Below are positions 1-12,100 of a stretch of 64,000 nt of DNA, piece after piece. Position 1 is the stretch's first letter; every line of letters starts with the position of its first letter. The notes below the pieces were generated by a model. It made no database searches and was not told the origin of the DNA. It saw nothing but the letters and a program-made list of their open reading frames with translations. This DNA comes from Gnetum montanum (Eukaryota > Streptophyta > Gnetopsida > Gnetales > Gnetaceae): assembly GCA_015680685.1 (NCBI GenBank), contig MNCI01001408.1, positions 1-64,000 on the forward strand, written 5' to 3'. Position numbers and translations under genes: made by a program.

Positions 1-115
1 ATGTGACTTTTTATAATTACTTCTTTTTAAGAGATATATTGTGAATTCCTTTACAGTGACCTTGTATGATATAACTAATCTAGATAACTAGCACCATCCC
101 CGGCAACGGCGCCTA
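1..115 (-). mobile_element. 5' leader of LTR element L1, cut by window edge
   Basis: This is the start of the internal region of a minus-strand LTR retrotransposon whose body lies beyond the left edge. It matches, base for base over most of its length, the stretch just inside the right LTR of element 2 (25028-25144), including the shared tract TGTATGATATAA and the tRNA-Asp primer site. It therefore belongs to the same subfamily as element 2. No coding sequence is visible in it. Confidence 0.85.
97..114 (-). other. Primer-binding site, tRNA-Asp type (L1)
   Basis: The plus strand reads TCCCCGGCAACGGCGCCT, which matches the 3' end of plant tRNA-Asp(GTC) with CCA at 17 of 18 positions. The minus strand is thus complementary to that tRNA, as needed to prime minus-strand DNA synthesis. 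It sits one base inside the LTR edge at 116. tRNA-Asp priming is typical of plant Athila-type elements (family knowledge). Confidence 0.85.
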
Positions 116-460
116 TGATGAGTGGTGAGGTACCCCTACACTCAACCATACGAAACGAGCATCGCACACGCGATCTGGTCGAACTTCGCAGATGGACTAG
201 TTGTGGCACCTAGATAGTTAGCCTTAGGTCGTAGTTCACTGTCTTCCCACCTAGACTAGTTTTGCATATGTCACGTATGGTTTAGTCTAGATGAGGTGTA
301 TGATGTGTTCTAACCTAATGCTACTCCTAAGGGCAATGGAAAAGAATATTAACTAAACTAAACTAGGAGGAAAAGGTAAAGAAAATATAATCTAGCCTAA
401 GTGTGACGAGCAACCGATTCCTTGATCAACCGTACACATCTTGGATTTCGTGCACGAGTA

Positions 461-577
461 CCACTGGGACTACCAAGCGTAGCTCCAAGGTACGCCACTG
501 GGATTACCAAGCACAGATCCCAAATACGCCACTGGGTTACCAAGCGTAGATCCTGGATATGCCACTGGGCTACCAAG
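461..577. repeat. 34-bp tandem repeats inside the L1 LTR
   Basis: Three units (461-494, 495-528, 529-561) and a partial fourth (562-577) each begin CCACTGGG(A/T)(T/-)TACCAAG. The element 2 LTRs at 17545 and 25145 have only two units at the same place, so the copy number varies between elements. The unit lies in the transcribed R-U5 part. Confidence 0.85.
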
Positions 578-964
578 TAGTCACACTTAAATGCTCGTAA
601 CCAAGTCGTACTCATTCCTCTTTTAGGAGTTTAAGGGTGAGAGACTAATCGTGATGAGTAGCCGATTCCTTGACTAGCCGTACACATCCGTAGATGCTCG
701 TAGTCAAGTCGTACTCACACCGTGCTATGAAAGCAATAAATAACATTAAATAAATAAACTAAGTGAATGCTGCAATGATGAAGTAATCTCGATCTTTATT
801 GCCGGTCATCTGCGTGTCTAAGTACGGCACACTCGAATAAAGACACCGTACAATCACATTCACCACACTGCGGGTAGACACGGGAAAAAATATAACTCTG
901 GAGGGATCAAACTGCCAGAGCTTCGCTACTCTAAAACTAGGATGCAAATGAGGGAGAGCCACCT

Positions 965-1076
965 CTTATTTATAGATATCGTGGTGGACTGTGATATCGC
1001 ATACATGATATCATAGGGGAAGATGCGATATCACGTACGCGATATCGTGGGGGATGCGATATTGCGGCCTATGCGA
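965..1076 (-). promoter_or_regulatory. LTR core promoter: TATA box and GATATC palindrome cluster
   Basis: On the minus strand CTATAAATAAG (965-975) is a good TATA box. Directly upstream of it lie five GATATC hexamers and one GATATT (about 975-1063), several extended into longer dyads such as GCGATATC near GTACGC. The same arrangement recurs in the other group-1 LTRs. It is probably the element's U3 enhancer; no binding factor can be named from sequence. Confidence 0.65.
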
Positions 1077-1090
1077 ATCGCGTCTCATCA

Positions 1091-1879
1091 ATAGGTGAGG
1101 TAGTTAGCAAGCCAAAGACTAGTTGCTAAGAAGGAGACTATAGTAGTCTTGACAACAAAAGGTTTATCAGGAAATTAATTTGAAAGAGGCTTTTCATCAG
1201 CCTCATTGTTTCATATCAACCAAGATAAATGATTAATGATAACATTCTTGATTCCCTTTTTGTTAATCATTGTAATGTTAAATTCTTGTAAGATAATAAG
1301 TCTTTGAATAATACAAGGGCTCATTATTGACTTATTTATGAGTAATCAAATTACATTGTGATATATGTATACAAGTATAGGATAATTAAACACATAGTTC
1401 TTAAATTTTTTTAATGATTACACCACTACAATGAGTTCTTTTTCAATTGTTACTTAATTTAATTATACACATGTTTTACTTCTACTTGCATAATGGATGT
1501 AATATGGATATTTCTGTTTATCCATCTACATAAGCATATCCTTCAAACCATAGTTGGATACATCTACCATGATATGAAATAACTTGGATAACTCTAGTAT
1601 CATAGGATTGAAGTGTCTACAAGTTCTTACTTCAATAGTTTAAAGTTCTTTTCCCATTATTTCATACATATGTAGGATGTATGCATATGAACAAATCCTA
1701 AATACATACAAGTTCTATAACTAATAAAGGATCCTGAACATGTAGGTCTTTTTGTTATTTTATAGATCATTCTATTTTTTTCTAGATCCAACTTCATCCC
1801 TCTTTTTGATACATGATGTCAAAGTATAATTCCCCCCTAAAAAATTAGGTGGGTTTATTATTAGTTGATCTTTAGGTTG
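1091..1879. other. Non-coding AT-rich stretch
   Basis: No ORF, LTR edge or RNA gene is recognisable. It follows the RT remnant at 1880-2830 in that remnant's reading direction, so it may be the unrecognisable rest of that pol gene. L1 appears to have inserted at its left side. Confidence 0.4.
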
Positions 1880-2830
1880 ATTCAATGCATTTTTAGTACC
1901 TACTTTAAATTATTTAGGGCTTATTCAAAATTTAATCCATAGGTGAAGAAGTCATTCATGAAGAATTCAATATCATTGCCAAATCTATTTTTGAAAAATG
2001 GTGAGAGCAAGGGTTGAGAACATTACAAGAATATTGCATGGGGCAAAGAGGATATTCTTATATGCGAAAGTCTTCTAGAAACTCACAAATATAATTTTGG
2101 CCTTATCTTCTAATGCAATCCTAATTTGGTTATAATGACTATAACCATAAAGAAAGATGTAATAGTTATCTCCTATAATGGTGTCTTACACTTGATGAAC
2201 AAATAACATGGAAAATCATCCTATAAAGTTTCCATGTTCAACAACCTAAAGTTTATATAGATATGTCATTTTTCTTTCTTCTTGAGAAAAATAACAATTG
2301 GGATAACCAACTTGCAATTTGCAATAGGATAGATGAATCCATCCTTAATAAATTTTTTAATCTCTATCTTGATAAACTTCTTGAGCTTGCGATTTAACTT
2401 GAATTAGGGTTAGTACATGGGCTTCATTACATGATCTATACATATCTTGTATTAGCATATATATGAATCAATGCTTGTGATTTCATTGCATGACTAGGTA
2501 AAGATTGTTGACCATTTATTAAACACTCTCAACAACTTTTGTTTCTAATTCTTTGTTAATTGGACATTCATAATTACCAATTTATCATTTTTGAGGACTA
2601 CATATTTTAAATATTTTATTAATAATTTTGAAACATCACAAAGAAAATTCACGTTGCAAATCATGCCCAAAACCATTGTAATTTGATGTAACAATAATGG
2701 CAAATACAATTGTCTTATTTTTCCTAGCACTTGGCATTATAACCTTCACCATTGAACTTGAGGTAGGATCTTATTGTAAAATGTATAGTTTGTAGTTCAT
2801 AGGCTACAATATCACATACCTTAACTTATT
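1880..2830 (-). pseudogene. Decayed Ty3/gypsy reverse transcriptase fragment
   Basis: Read on the minus strand in broken frames it follows the gypsy RT pattern: a GFIYPIANCK-like block (about 2340), LYGYSHYNQIRIALEDKAK (about 2150, where active RTs have LDGYSGYNQI), FAYKNILFAPCN (about 2050) and MNDFFTYG (about 1950, where the catalytic motif is normally (M/I)DDF). Both visible catalytic Asp positions are changed (D to Y and D to N). The 2570-2620 part matches the pre-RT region of element 3 near 36480. No LTRs belonging to it can be seen. It lies just left of copy A and may have been the site into which A inserted. Confidence 0.75.
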
Positions 2831-3882
2831 AAGGATAAAAAAGGCTTCATCAGTCACTTTCTAAGTGAAAAAAGTTGTATTAGACATGTACCTAGGCTTG
2901 GAAAGGCTAAAAATGCTTTGGGAATGATCAAATTTGGGTTTTCCATGGTATTTATGTTGGTCATAGTAGTTTATATGCTAGAACCACCTGTAGCTAGTGT
3001 ATAAATTATTGGGCTTTAATTTTCATGATGAGGCTAGCGTATTTTTATTGAACCTAGCATACTTTTGTGGAAGCCAACATACAGTAAATCCAACATATTA
3101 ATGGTGAAGCCAACATATTTATGATGACTTTCATATATCGAACTTACCAAAATTGAATAAATACATTGGGGTTGGATGTCCTGCAACATCAGAAATTTGT
3201 AGTAATCTTTTAGCAATCATGGCAAAAATTTGTAGCAACAAATTAGACTTCAATGGTCTATAAAAATGAAAGATGATCACACTCAGAGGACTTTTGGCCA
3301 TTTTAGCATTTGGCTAAACATTAAAACTTTTAGTGCAACACATAACCATTTCATCACCAAGACTTTTGAAAAATTTGTATTTAAGCTAAAAAAAGAGACT
3401 CTCAAAGTAGTGCAAATTGACTAAATTTCCAATAACCATTCTACCACCAACAAAGCAAATCCAATATAGAGAGACCAACGAGGAGCTTTGGGAGCACAAC
3501 TTCAAATTTATGTACAGTTAAGCTAACTATAAGACACTCTACCCATGTCACTGGGCACCAAGCACCATTCTTCCTAGCTCTTTGGACATCTTAGATCTTC
3601 AAATTTATACTGATTTGAACATTGTTCTTGTAACAATTTTTACTATTTTAATAGAACAAGTTGCAGTTCATTTTTTCCACACAAGTTTATTTTTCATTTC
3701 TCTACCATTGTATCTATAATCTTTATTAAATTTATTTACAACCATTTACAAATTCTAAGTCCCTGGGTGATTAGCAAGACTGTCTAGGTGCTTCAAATCC
3801 CTTTCTCAAGACCCATGGGATTTAAGATTAACTATTTCATAAGAAATCTTTGATTTTTGAACACCAAATTTTTTCATTGTCA
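2831..3882 (+). repeat. Putative 5' LTR of copy A (left edge unresolved)
   Basis: The right edge is set at ...CATTGTCA (3882), followed by a PBS-like sequence. The block at 3760-3880 aligns with the end of the B LTR (AAGTCCCTxxGTGAT..., 44620-44761). A TATA box TCTATAAAAAT lies at 3257-3267, equivalent to CCCTATAAAAACT at about 44060 in B. Short repeats CCAACATA occur at 3060-3130, resembling the CCAACATGG repeats of B's LTRs. Left boundary and target duplication were not found. Confidence 0.45.
3257..3267 (+). promoter_or_regulatory. TATA box of copy A LTR
   Basis: TCTATAAAAAT occupies the same place relative to the LTR end (about 620 bp) as the CCCTATAAAAACT box does in B (about 690 bp). 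Confidence 0.45.
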
Positions 3883-4807
3883 TAGTTTCTAATGCTAAAA
3901 GGAGGCCCTCCTCCAAAATTAATCACCTAATCCTACTTTGCCCTTACCTATTTATCAATTTTGATTACTATTTAATTTTGTTTGCTAAAAAATCTTTGAA
4001 TATTGCCTTGAAATCCTGCTCAAAACCAATGCAACCATCCATTCCCCTATAATTTTTATCCAACGTATTTATTGTAGGAAGTTGGGTGTTCTACATTTTT
4101 CCAAAAACTACTAGACCTTTTAAAAGCCAACATATTTCCCAAGAAACCTACACTTTCTACTCACGAAAATTTGTCATTGGGATCTCTAAGGTTACAATGT
4201 ATTTTTTTCAACCATCACCCACTTGCAGTTGTTAAAATTTTTCCATTGTATTTCCCACACAAACACAATGTATATATAGCCTCCACCGAGTGTATTTTTT
4301 CTATAGAAAAATACCAACTTATTTTTTGGGAAAGTACCATCATATTTTGCATAAAGAAAATACCTCGCATATTTTTTCCTATATAACCAACATACTTGCT
4401 CCCCACAAAGCCAAACAAGAATATCTATTTAAACAAGCAAAGCTAGCATATTTTTTCAAATGTAGACTCAGTGGAGTGAACCTAGTGCAAAAACTAGAAG
4501 CCTAACTCTAACATTTTTCATACAAATTTTATCTAGTAACTAGTTGCAGTGCAAGCCTCTATTTCTTGCATTACAAAACCTAAGAATTTGAAATTAATTA
4601 ATTTTGAACTTATACCAATGAAGTGCATAGCACTACCACTACCACCTACAATGCACCTGTAGTTGCATTTTACATTATTTTTACAAGGCTAAATCTATTT
4701 ATACATAGGGTAGTTCCACTATTTGGAATTGTTAATTCAAAACTAAATTAAATATCTATTTAATGCCTTTCCACAAATCAACTATGTTGTTAGTAAACTT
4801 GATAGAC
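3883..4807 (+). other. Untranslated leader of copy A with candidate PBS
   Basis: The candidate PBS is 3890-3907 (TAATGCTAAAAGGAGGCC), eight bases inside the LTR. It parallels TGGCACTAGAAGAAGGGCC at 44768-44786 in B. The rest, about 0.9 kb, is non-coding and compares with the 1.04 kb leader of B. It contains scattered CCAACATA and AGCATATTTTTTC motifs. The short ORFs here are chance. Confidence 0.45.
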
Positions 4808-7800
4808 ATGACTTCTAGTTAGGATGTAGTGCGTGTATATGGTTGCAAGGATCCAACTATTGTTGAGCATAGGTAATCACTTAGGTAGAGGGGTCAAAAC
4901 CCAAACTTTGCTATAATAAATAAAGAATACTATGATTTCATATGCATCAAAATTCAAGCCAACCTCCTCATCCCACTCACAAAATGTGAATTCAAGTGTG
5001 AGTTTGAGTATATCATTGAAATGGGAAGGAGTACATCTCCTCCGCTTATGATAAAATAAAACTAACTAACATCCATATGCGCATACTAGCCCAAATAATA
5101 GAATGCGATAAGCTAAATTAGGAAATTAGCTTAAAGAGTCACCACAAGGAGCATGATGAGCTTGAGTCCAAACCAAAAATCGATGCCTTCATTGGGTACC
5201 TTTTTCAATAATCAGCTCTCCAAACCACTACATCCAGTTCAACCTCTCTTGCATCTTCTATGGGGTAGGTTTTCCAACATTCTTCTTCACATGCCCACCC
5301 CACTATGTTTTTCTCAATGTCCAACATTGTTATTCATCAAGCACAACCCATGTCTCAATTGGCCTTGCTCTTCACCTCTATGCCTTTTACAACACAACCT
5401 AGCTCTATGCGGTCATCATCTATGGTGTTTACGATGGTTCATTCCTTCTCTGTTCCAATGGATCCCTTAGTGGGACCCTAAGTCACTCAAGCTTTTTATA
5501 CCACATTTCCCCTCTTTGTCCCTCAAGTACTACTGTAGACTTTATTTTTCTTTCAACCCCATGACAACCATGATTAGACAACCTCTTCCATCCTTACCAT
5601 TATTCTTTGCAAGGGCACAAGCCTCTCAATTTGTACAAATCCCACAACCTGGTAGAGTGCTCCAAGGCTTGGAGTAGGCCTTCTAGATGATTCAAGACCT
5701 CAAAAAAGAGTTACACAAGCTCAAGGCCTCTAGCATGTAGACAATCAAAATAATGGGCTTCTACTACGACAATTCCATTACTTCGACTATCCCCCAAATT
5801 ACTCTTCCTTTGGGCATTTCTATTTCATAGTTTAGTAAGTTCAATGGTAAGGGTGATTCCAATGCACACCTCATGATATTTTGTGTTGAATGATTGTTAC
5901 TATAGACTTGTCCACACACCATCATGTGAATCTTCCCAATGTTCCTTGTTGGAAAAGCTTTAGACTAGTACCATATCTTGCCTAGAGGATCTATTGCCTC
6001 ATTAAAGAACTTGATTTCACAATTTGTGAAAAATTTCAAGTACAACTTGAAATCAAAACCACCTTGGATCAATTGATGAAAATCAAATAGAAGCTTATTG
6101 AACCTATTCATAAGTTTATCCAATGGTAAAATGCTCTACTCAATAAAAATCCTAAGCTTATAGTCAAAATCCACCTTCTAGCCATTTTCAAAGGGGTAAT
6201 CAATGACTTCATCAAGTCCAAGCTATATTATTTAGATCTGCTATTCCTTAGCCAACCTTTCTCACAAACTACGAACATAGAGGATGCTGCTAAAGCTAGC
6301 CATGACACTACCTATGTAGCATACAAGAATTAGCACACAAAGAAGGACAAGGATAGGGGGAAGCAAGACCATGTAGCCATGGCCACTATGGTGAAAGAAG
6401 AAAACTATGAAAGGAGCAAAAATTATTTAACCTAAAGTGCTTGCCATAACCAACCAACTATCAACATTAAGGACCTCTAGCTCAAACCATACAAGTCCTA
6501 ACTTCGAGAGGAAAGATTAGTCAAAATACACCAAGTTACCATTGAAACCATCCAAGCTCCTTAAGTAGTTAATCAAGAATGGTTGAATCCAATATAAGAA
6601 GATTATTGAGAATGCTACAAAAGGCATGACTGATTATGTGAAATTTCTAAGGATCCTACTCTGGCAACCAAGGATGATCCACCAATACTAAAGTACTTCA
6701 AACTTGGCCAATTTTTCCACTATCATTAGTTTCCTAGTCATGACATCAATTTTTGCTTAGCCTTGAAGGATGACTTGTAAAAGATGATAAACAATGAAGA
6801 GTTGGTGTTAGATGCTTCAAACTTAGTTAGGCCTTAAAACCAATCCATGTAGATGTACAAAGTTCCTTTGAATGCAAACAATATCCCATACATAATAGTA
6901 GCAATGGCTCAAGACCTTCCAGGTAGTTCTTTGTGATTCAGGTACCTCCTTGTGATGAAAAGGATCCTTCAACTTCATCAAGTTTAAGGAATCCTTTTGT
7001 TGTCATAATCCCATCATTGAAAATCCCAAAGAACCCTTTGTCATCAGAGTTCCCCTCCTACTGTTGCCAAATCTTCAACTCAAAATGATGAACATCCTCC
7101 CATGGTGGCCAGTACAACCACTTCATTGTAGTCCAACAACGAAACATCACCTAACAAGAAACACAAAAGGTCTATTTGAAAGCATAAGGTCAAAGATAAT
7201 AAGCAGGTAAAGGCTTGGAAAGAAGTGAACCCCCCATAGCCCACACCCATTTCAACCATTTCCATAAGCCCCAATGCTTAAAATGATTCAACTAGTCAAC
7301 CAAGGAATGACCAAAAGCAATAGAAGGGGAAGAAGACCAAATCAAAAACCTTAAAGAAAAAAATTCAAATCCTAGGAAGAATGATGGAATTAAGGTCAAT
7401 AAGGAAAATAAATTAATAGCTAATGAAAAGTAGTTCCTTAATGCCATGGAATAGGTGAAATTGTCATTAAAATAGAAAAACACTTTGTTGAGCCTATATG
7501 ACCTAGTAATGATTTCTTCTACCCACTATGAAGCCTTAGTGAATATGTTGACTTCAATTCTTATTAGCAAAGGCATTCTTACCAATGAAGAGTCCATCCA
7601 CATAATGAAGGTATCACCTTTATCTAGGGAAGAAATGAAGTCCACTACACTAGTGTTTCATGATAGTGAAGTTAATACTAACCCCTAGGATGCAAGATAA
7701 TGAGGGTCCCTCTCTTCATAACTATAAGGATTTAGAAGTAAAAGTTACACAAGGTGCACATTGACAATGGGGCAGCCACCAATATCATATCTTTTACCAT

Positions 7801-8353
7801 TGTTGAATGGTTAGGCCTACTGGAGCACATGCAAAGTACTCCTACCTCTACTCTTAAATTCTTTAATGGATCGTGGGTAGTAGTAAAGGGTTCAATCTCC
7901 TTAGACTTTGTGACATGGGAAACATTCTTCACATCTGCCAAATTCTTGGTGATGGAAGAGAAGCCAAGATTCAACCTCATCCTAGGGAGGCCTTAGCTAG
8001 CTCAATTATGAGTAGTTTTCTTCCCTAGCCACCAAGAAATTTATCTGCCTTATGAAGGAGCTAAAATAATTATTTATGGCAATAGTGTGGTTCCCTTGCC
8101 AGTTAATAATGTTGATGTGGAGCAAGGGTTCGAAGTGGAGTTTTAGGAAGGAACTCCTACCATTAAGAGCGAAGTTGAGAGGCCCCAAGAAGTGAACCAA
8201 GCTAAAATTGGAAATAACCAAAATGTGGACATAGCATGGGAAGATCTTCCACTTAGCAGGGAAAGTGAAGGAAGTGGTAAGTACAAGATTGTCCAATGGA
8301 GGTCATATACTCTTCCTAATATTTTGAAGATTATGAAATAGTTGCATGATTGA
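4808..8353 (+). pseudogene. gag-protease polyprotein of copy A, decayed
   Basis: The start is ATG 4808, aligned with the B start (45804), both in the context TAGACATG. Broken frames give the gag capsid region (about 5830-6330, including FKGVINDFIKSKLYYL near 6190 and ASHDTTYVAYKN near 6300), then a zinc-knuckle-like segment near 6700-6770 (FFHYHQFPSHDINFCLAL, with most metal ligands lost), and a retropepsin at 7754-7993 (HIDNGAATNIISF, active-site DTG now DNG, and FNLILGRP). The ORF ends at TGA 8351-8353, aligned with the B stop. At least ten in-frame stops occur. Gag would form the capsid and PR would cut the polyprotein. No RT follows. Confidence 0.8.
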
Positions 8354-9123
8354 GTATGTCTCCTACTTACTCACCCCTATGTTAACAACACTTTGGCATA
8401 TTCTTTTTATTTTTATTTCATAGCCTAGTTTTGAACTTTTCTTTACATGATTCATTTAGCTTTACCATTCTTTGTCTTACTTTAGCCTTATTATGCATAA
8501 AATTTATAACTTATTCTTATTCACATTTTGCCTTGTGCTTTCCTTTACAAAAACATAAAAATACAATAAAAAATTTTTAAACCTAAACAATCCATAATTT
8601 AAAAAAAAAAACATAAAAAGCTACAAAAATTTTATAACGGCCTATCAAGGCCTTAAATTGGTGGCTTGCCAAAGCCTTAAACTAGCAATACCTTTGTAAC
8701 CTTTTTCTTCATTATCATTATCATAGCCATTATGCCATATTTTGCACTTTGTTTTACTTAATCACTTTATGCTTACATTTTACAAATTATCATCATATAG
8801 CCTTGCATTTAACTAATGTAACCTTTTCATATGAATAAAAATAAAATACCTAAAAAATACATAAAACAATAAAATGCTAAATATATATATATAACCAAGT
8901 GTCTAGGTCCAACAGCCATAGTCACATAATGTGACAAATAAAAATTTAGATAACAATGGTAATAAAAAATAATAATAAGTCCAACAACCATGGTTGAAGT
9001 GTGCAACAATAAAATAAATAACAATGAACTATCCTCATAGTCTCCAACGACTATGAATAGCCAATAAAAAATAACATGAACATCATAACTAGAATAACCA
9101 AAAACATGATGAGATTGGTAGTC
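8354..9123. other. Spacer between gag-pro and antisense gene, with minisatellite remnant
   Basis: Sense and antisense genes converge on this AT-rich spacer. At about 8638-8700 are two degenerate units of GGCCTTAAACTAGCAATACC type, the same repeat that follows gag-pro in B, C and D. The remainder shows an AT-rich tract with (TA)n at about 8882-8894 and no coding potential. It could hold both transcription ends, but no specific terminator is recognisable. Confidence 0.6.
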
Positions 9124-12100
9124 CTAAGGTAAAACTAGAGGAGGAGGAGGAACATCATCATCGTCATGGCCACTAGGATCACTACCATCAATTGGTACCT
9201 ACATCACAATAAAAATAAAAAAAACATAAAATAAGAATTTAATTAGTAACTAATATAACCAAAAACATAGTCATGAAGCAACAAAATAGAAAAGAAAATA
9301 CAAACTAAAAAAAATATATTAAAATAAAAATTTAAGAACAAACTTGTGGAGGTTCTAGTGCAAGGTCTTCTTGAGGAAAGTTTAGGAGACCAATTTCTAA
9401 ATGATGAAGAATTTATTTTTCACTCACGTTCACCTAGTCTACTTCCCCAAGGTTCACACTAGTCAAGATGTTCCTCCTCTTAATATCAGTTGATGATGGA
9501 GGCTCTCATGAAAGTGTAGTAGTAGTTGCCTCCCCTAAAGCGATGGTAATCTGAAAAGCAAGGGAATCAAACAACACCAAGGAGCCTTCAAACCACTCAA
9601 AGGCATTCTTTGCATTGATTTCCTACACAAATATCTCTAACTTTTAGCTCTTTATAGTCTCCTCCTATAGCAACTTGTAGTAACTCTCCTTTTCTACCCT
9701 GAACTTGTGTTTGTGGTTCTTTTGTGTCTTGCCCCACTTAAGGACCCAAGTGCATTAGTTTTACTAGTCTATGATCTTACAAATCAACAAATCCATCTAG
9801 ATTTCTTTTTTAGCATTACTTCTAGCTAGAGCAACATTGCCATGGATGGAATTCCAGTAGCACAACCACTCAATATCCTTAGTGCACAAGGAGTCTCTAT
9901 TGGCTATGTGAGCCTCTAAAAATTTCTTATGGTTATTAATGTCTCTAATATCCTCTTCTTACCACTTTTTTTCTTTTTCTAATGTCACAACTCTTTTCCA
10001 TAGGAATTCATTGGAGTGTTGACACTTCCATGAAATTCTCACACATGAGAGGGCACATTCAGTGACCCCCTTCTATAACCTTCATGGAACATTTTCTACG
10101 TTAGGTGATAATGTAGGTAACTTATCAAGCTAAATATCATGCTTAGGTTCCCATCCAGCCTTGGATATTGTAAAAAACCACAAAAATGATATACATATAA
10201 GAATAGTAATAAAAAAATAACAAAAAATGATTTAAAAAATTAAGACCATGATAAATATATATAAATAATAAAATAATTTTTGGGAAAATTATGCTATTAT
10301 TCTCACCAACATTAGGAGCTATCTGTTGCAAATGATCAATCATGTCTTTTGTCATGCCCTGCATAAATTCAGTCTTATTAAGGACTTCAGCCTTTGGTTT
10401 CCTATGAAATGTGGAGGTAGATACCTCTAGAAGAGACTCAGATACTACAAGTATAACCATTAGTGCAACTAAACATTAAAACAAATTTTAAAACGAAATT
10501 ATAAAATACAACATGCAAACTAAAATGCATAAGTACCTAAAGGACCATGTAGGATGTTAATGTGAGTTTCATCATCAAACATTGAATCTTCCAATATGGA
10601 ATCTAAGGCATCCAATGCTTAATTAGGTGTCATTTCATACTCCTCTTGTTTCCTTAGTGCCTCTTCTTCTTGGTATTTTCTCTCTACCTCTACTACTGCA
10701 TGGGTTGCAAGTTCTTGTTGTTTTCCTACAAAGATGGTAAAGGAAAAAAATAGAACAAGTTAGTAAGTTTTTCCTAAAAATAATATAATACAATAAAAAA
10801 TTATTCAAAATAAGATAAGAACCAAAAATAACAAAGAATGCAATTAAAATGTATTTGAAACAATGTGATGTTCCTGGTTGAGCCTAAGGGACATCTTCTT
10901 CTTCTTCATTGGATGCTCAATAATAGTAACTATTTCTTTAATTAGTGGCCACTTAAACTTTGCTTTGGCTACACCATCAACCTATACATGCAACTTCTTG
11001 GCTTTCTTAGCGCTTCAATAGGTAATATGAGGCTCAATCCCCATGCTATCAGTGGAAGGACAATGTTCATCACTAAATTTCCTAGTGATAATAAATAGTG
11101 ATTCCCCAATATCTTCAACTGCTAGATCCTAAACTTACATGGCTAGAACAATGTGTTTTATCCAAGGTTTAGAAAATTGGGATGGATCATGAATCACCCA
11201 TTTTCCATCCTTCTTGATCACTAGGAATTCCCCAAACCTCCTTAGATAGGCTACAAAAAATGAAAAATTCATATGGCCTATTGTCTCAAGGTTGTTTTGG
11301 AAATTTTGGATCTCATCATGTAGCTTAAAGACCAAGTGAATAGCCTAGTTAAACTTAGCATCCTTTGTGAGGACCTTCTTCATGGTACAAGCCTATTAAA
11401 TACCAAGGACCTTCTTATGTGATAGCAACATGGAAAATGCTCTAGATCAGAATAATTGATACATCTTGTTAACCTCTATGACCTAACACTGGTCTAGAGG
11501 CAACCCACTACTACCACGATGAGAGTTAAGCCACTCTTCCACCACCTTTCTATGGTCCATATCTTTCACTACTCTTATGACAACCTTCATTCTATCACAA
11601 GATATGACAAAGAGGCTGATAAATGTTAATTCATTAATGGACAAGGTAACAGGTACACCGTGAATGTGAGAGATGAATTTCTTGACTCCTTTGTCAAATG
11701 AGTCAATGACATTCACCATCTTTGTAGTAGGCATTGATAAGCTAGGAATCATAAATAAATCAAGAAAACCTTCATTAAAAATCCTTTCCTAAATCTCACT
11801 AGGTGCTCTACTAGCCAACTAGTCCTATGTTGAATCTACTTTGCCCCACTTAGAATGAGTGTCTCCTTTCCATGTCCAAAGCTGATTATGATAATAGTAG
11901 ATTTAGGCACAAGATATACAACATAAGATGAACAACCTATTAGCCTTTAGCATAATCATGTCACACAAAACAAAAATAAATAACAAACATAGTTAAAAAA
12001 ATCAAAATTAAACTCATAACTACATAGTTAAAAAATAATTAAACAATTAAGTCCTAAGTAATCAAAAAATAACACAACTAGAGAATGTTGACATTAATAA

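Larger units (their letters stand above)
116..1090 (-). repeat. 5' LTR of element L1 (975 bp)
   Basis: The LTR is bounded by TGATGA at 116 and TCATCA at 1090, a perfect 6-bp terminal inverted repeat, and abuts a tRNA-Asp PBS. It is homologous to the LTRs at 17545 and 25145. Read on the minus strand it has a short U3 (about 1090-976) with GATATC palindromes, a TATA box at 965-975, then a long R-U5. It is longer than the element 2 LTR because it carries extra 34-bp repeat units and a second copy of the CCGATTCCTTGA...CGTACACATC block at about 662-690. The second LTR and the target duplication lie outside the window. Confidence 0.88.

Noticed and set aside
97-114. Possible tRNA-Asp gene fragment
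   Set aside because: Only the 18 bases of a primer-binding site are present, next to an LTR; no tRNA body.
5153-5470. Open frame of 105 codons within the gag of A
   Set aside because: Starts in the gag frame region but its Cys/Leu-rich sequence looks like a shifted reading of a low-complexity Pro/Gln/Thr-rich part; not annotated as separate.
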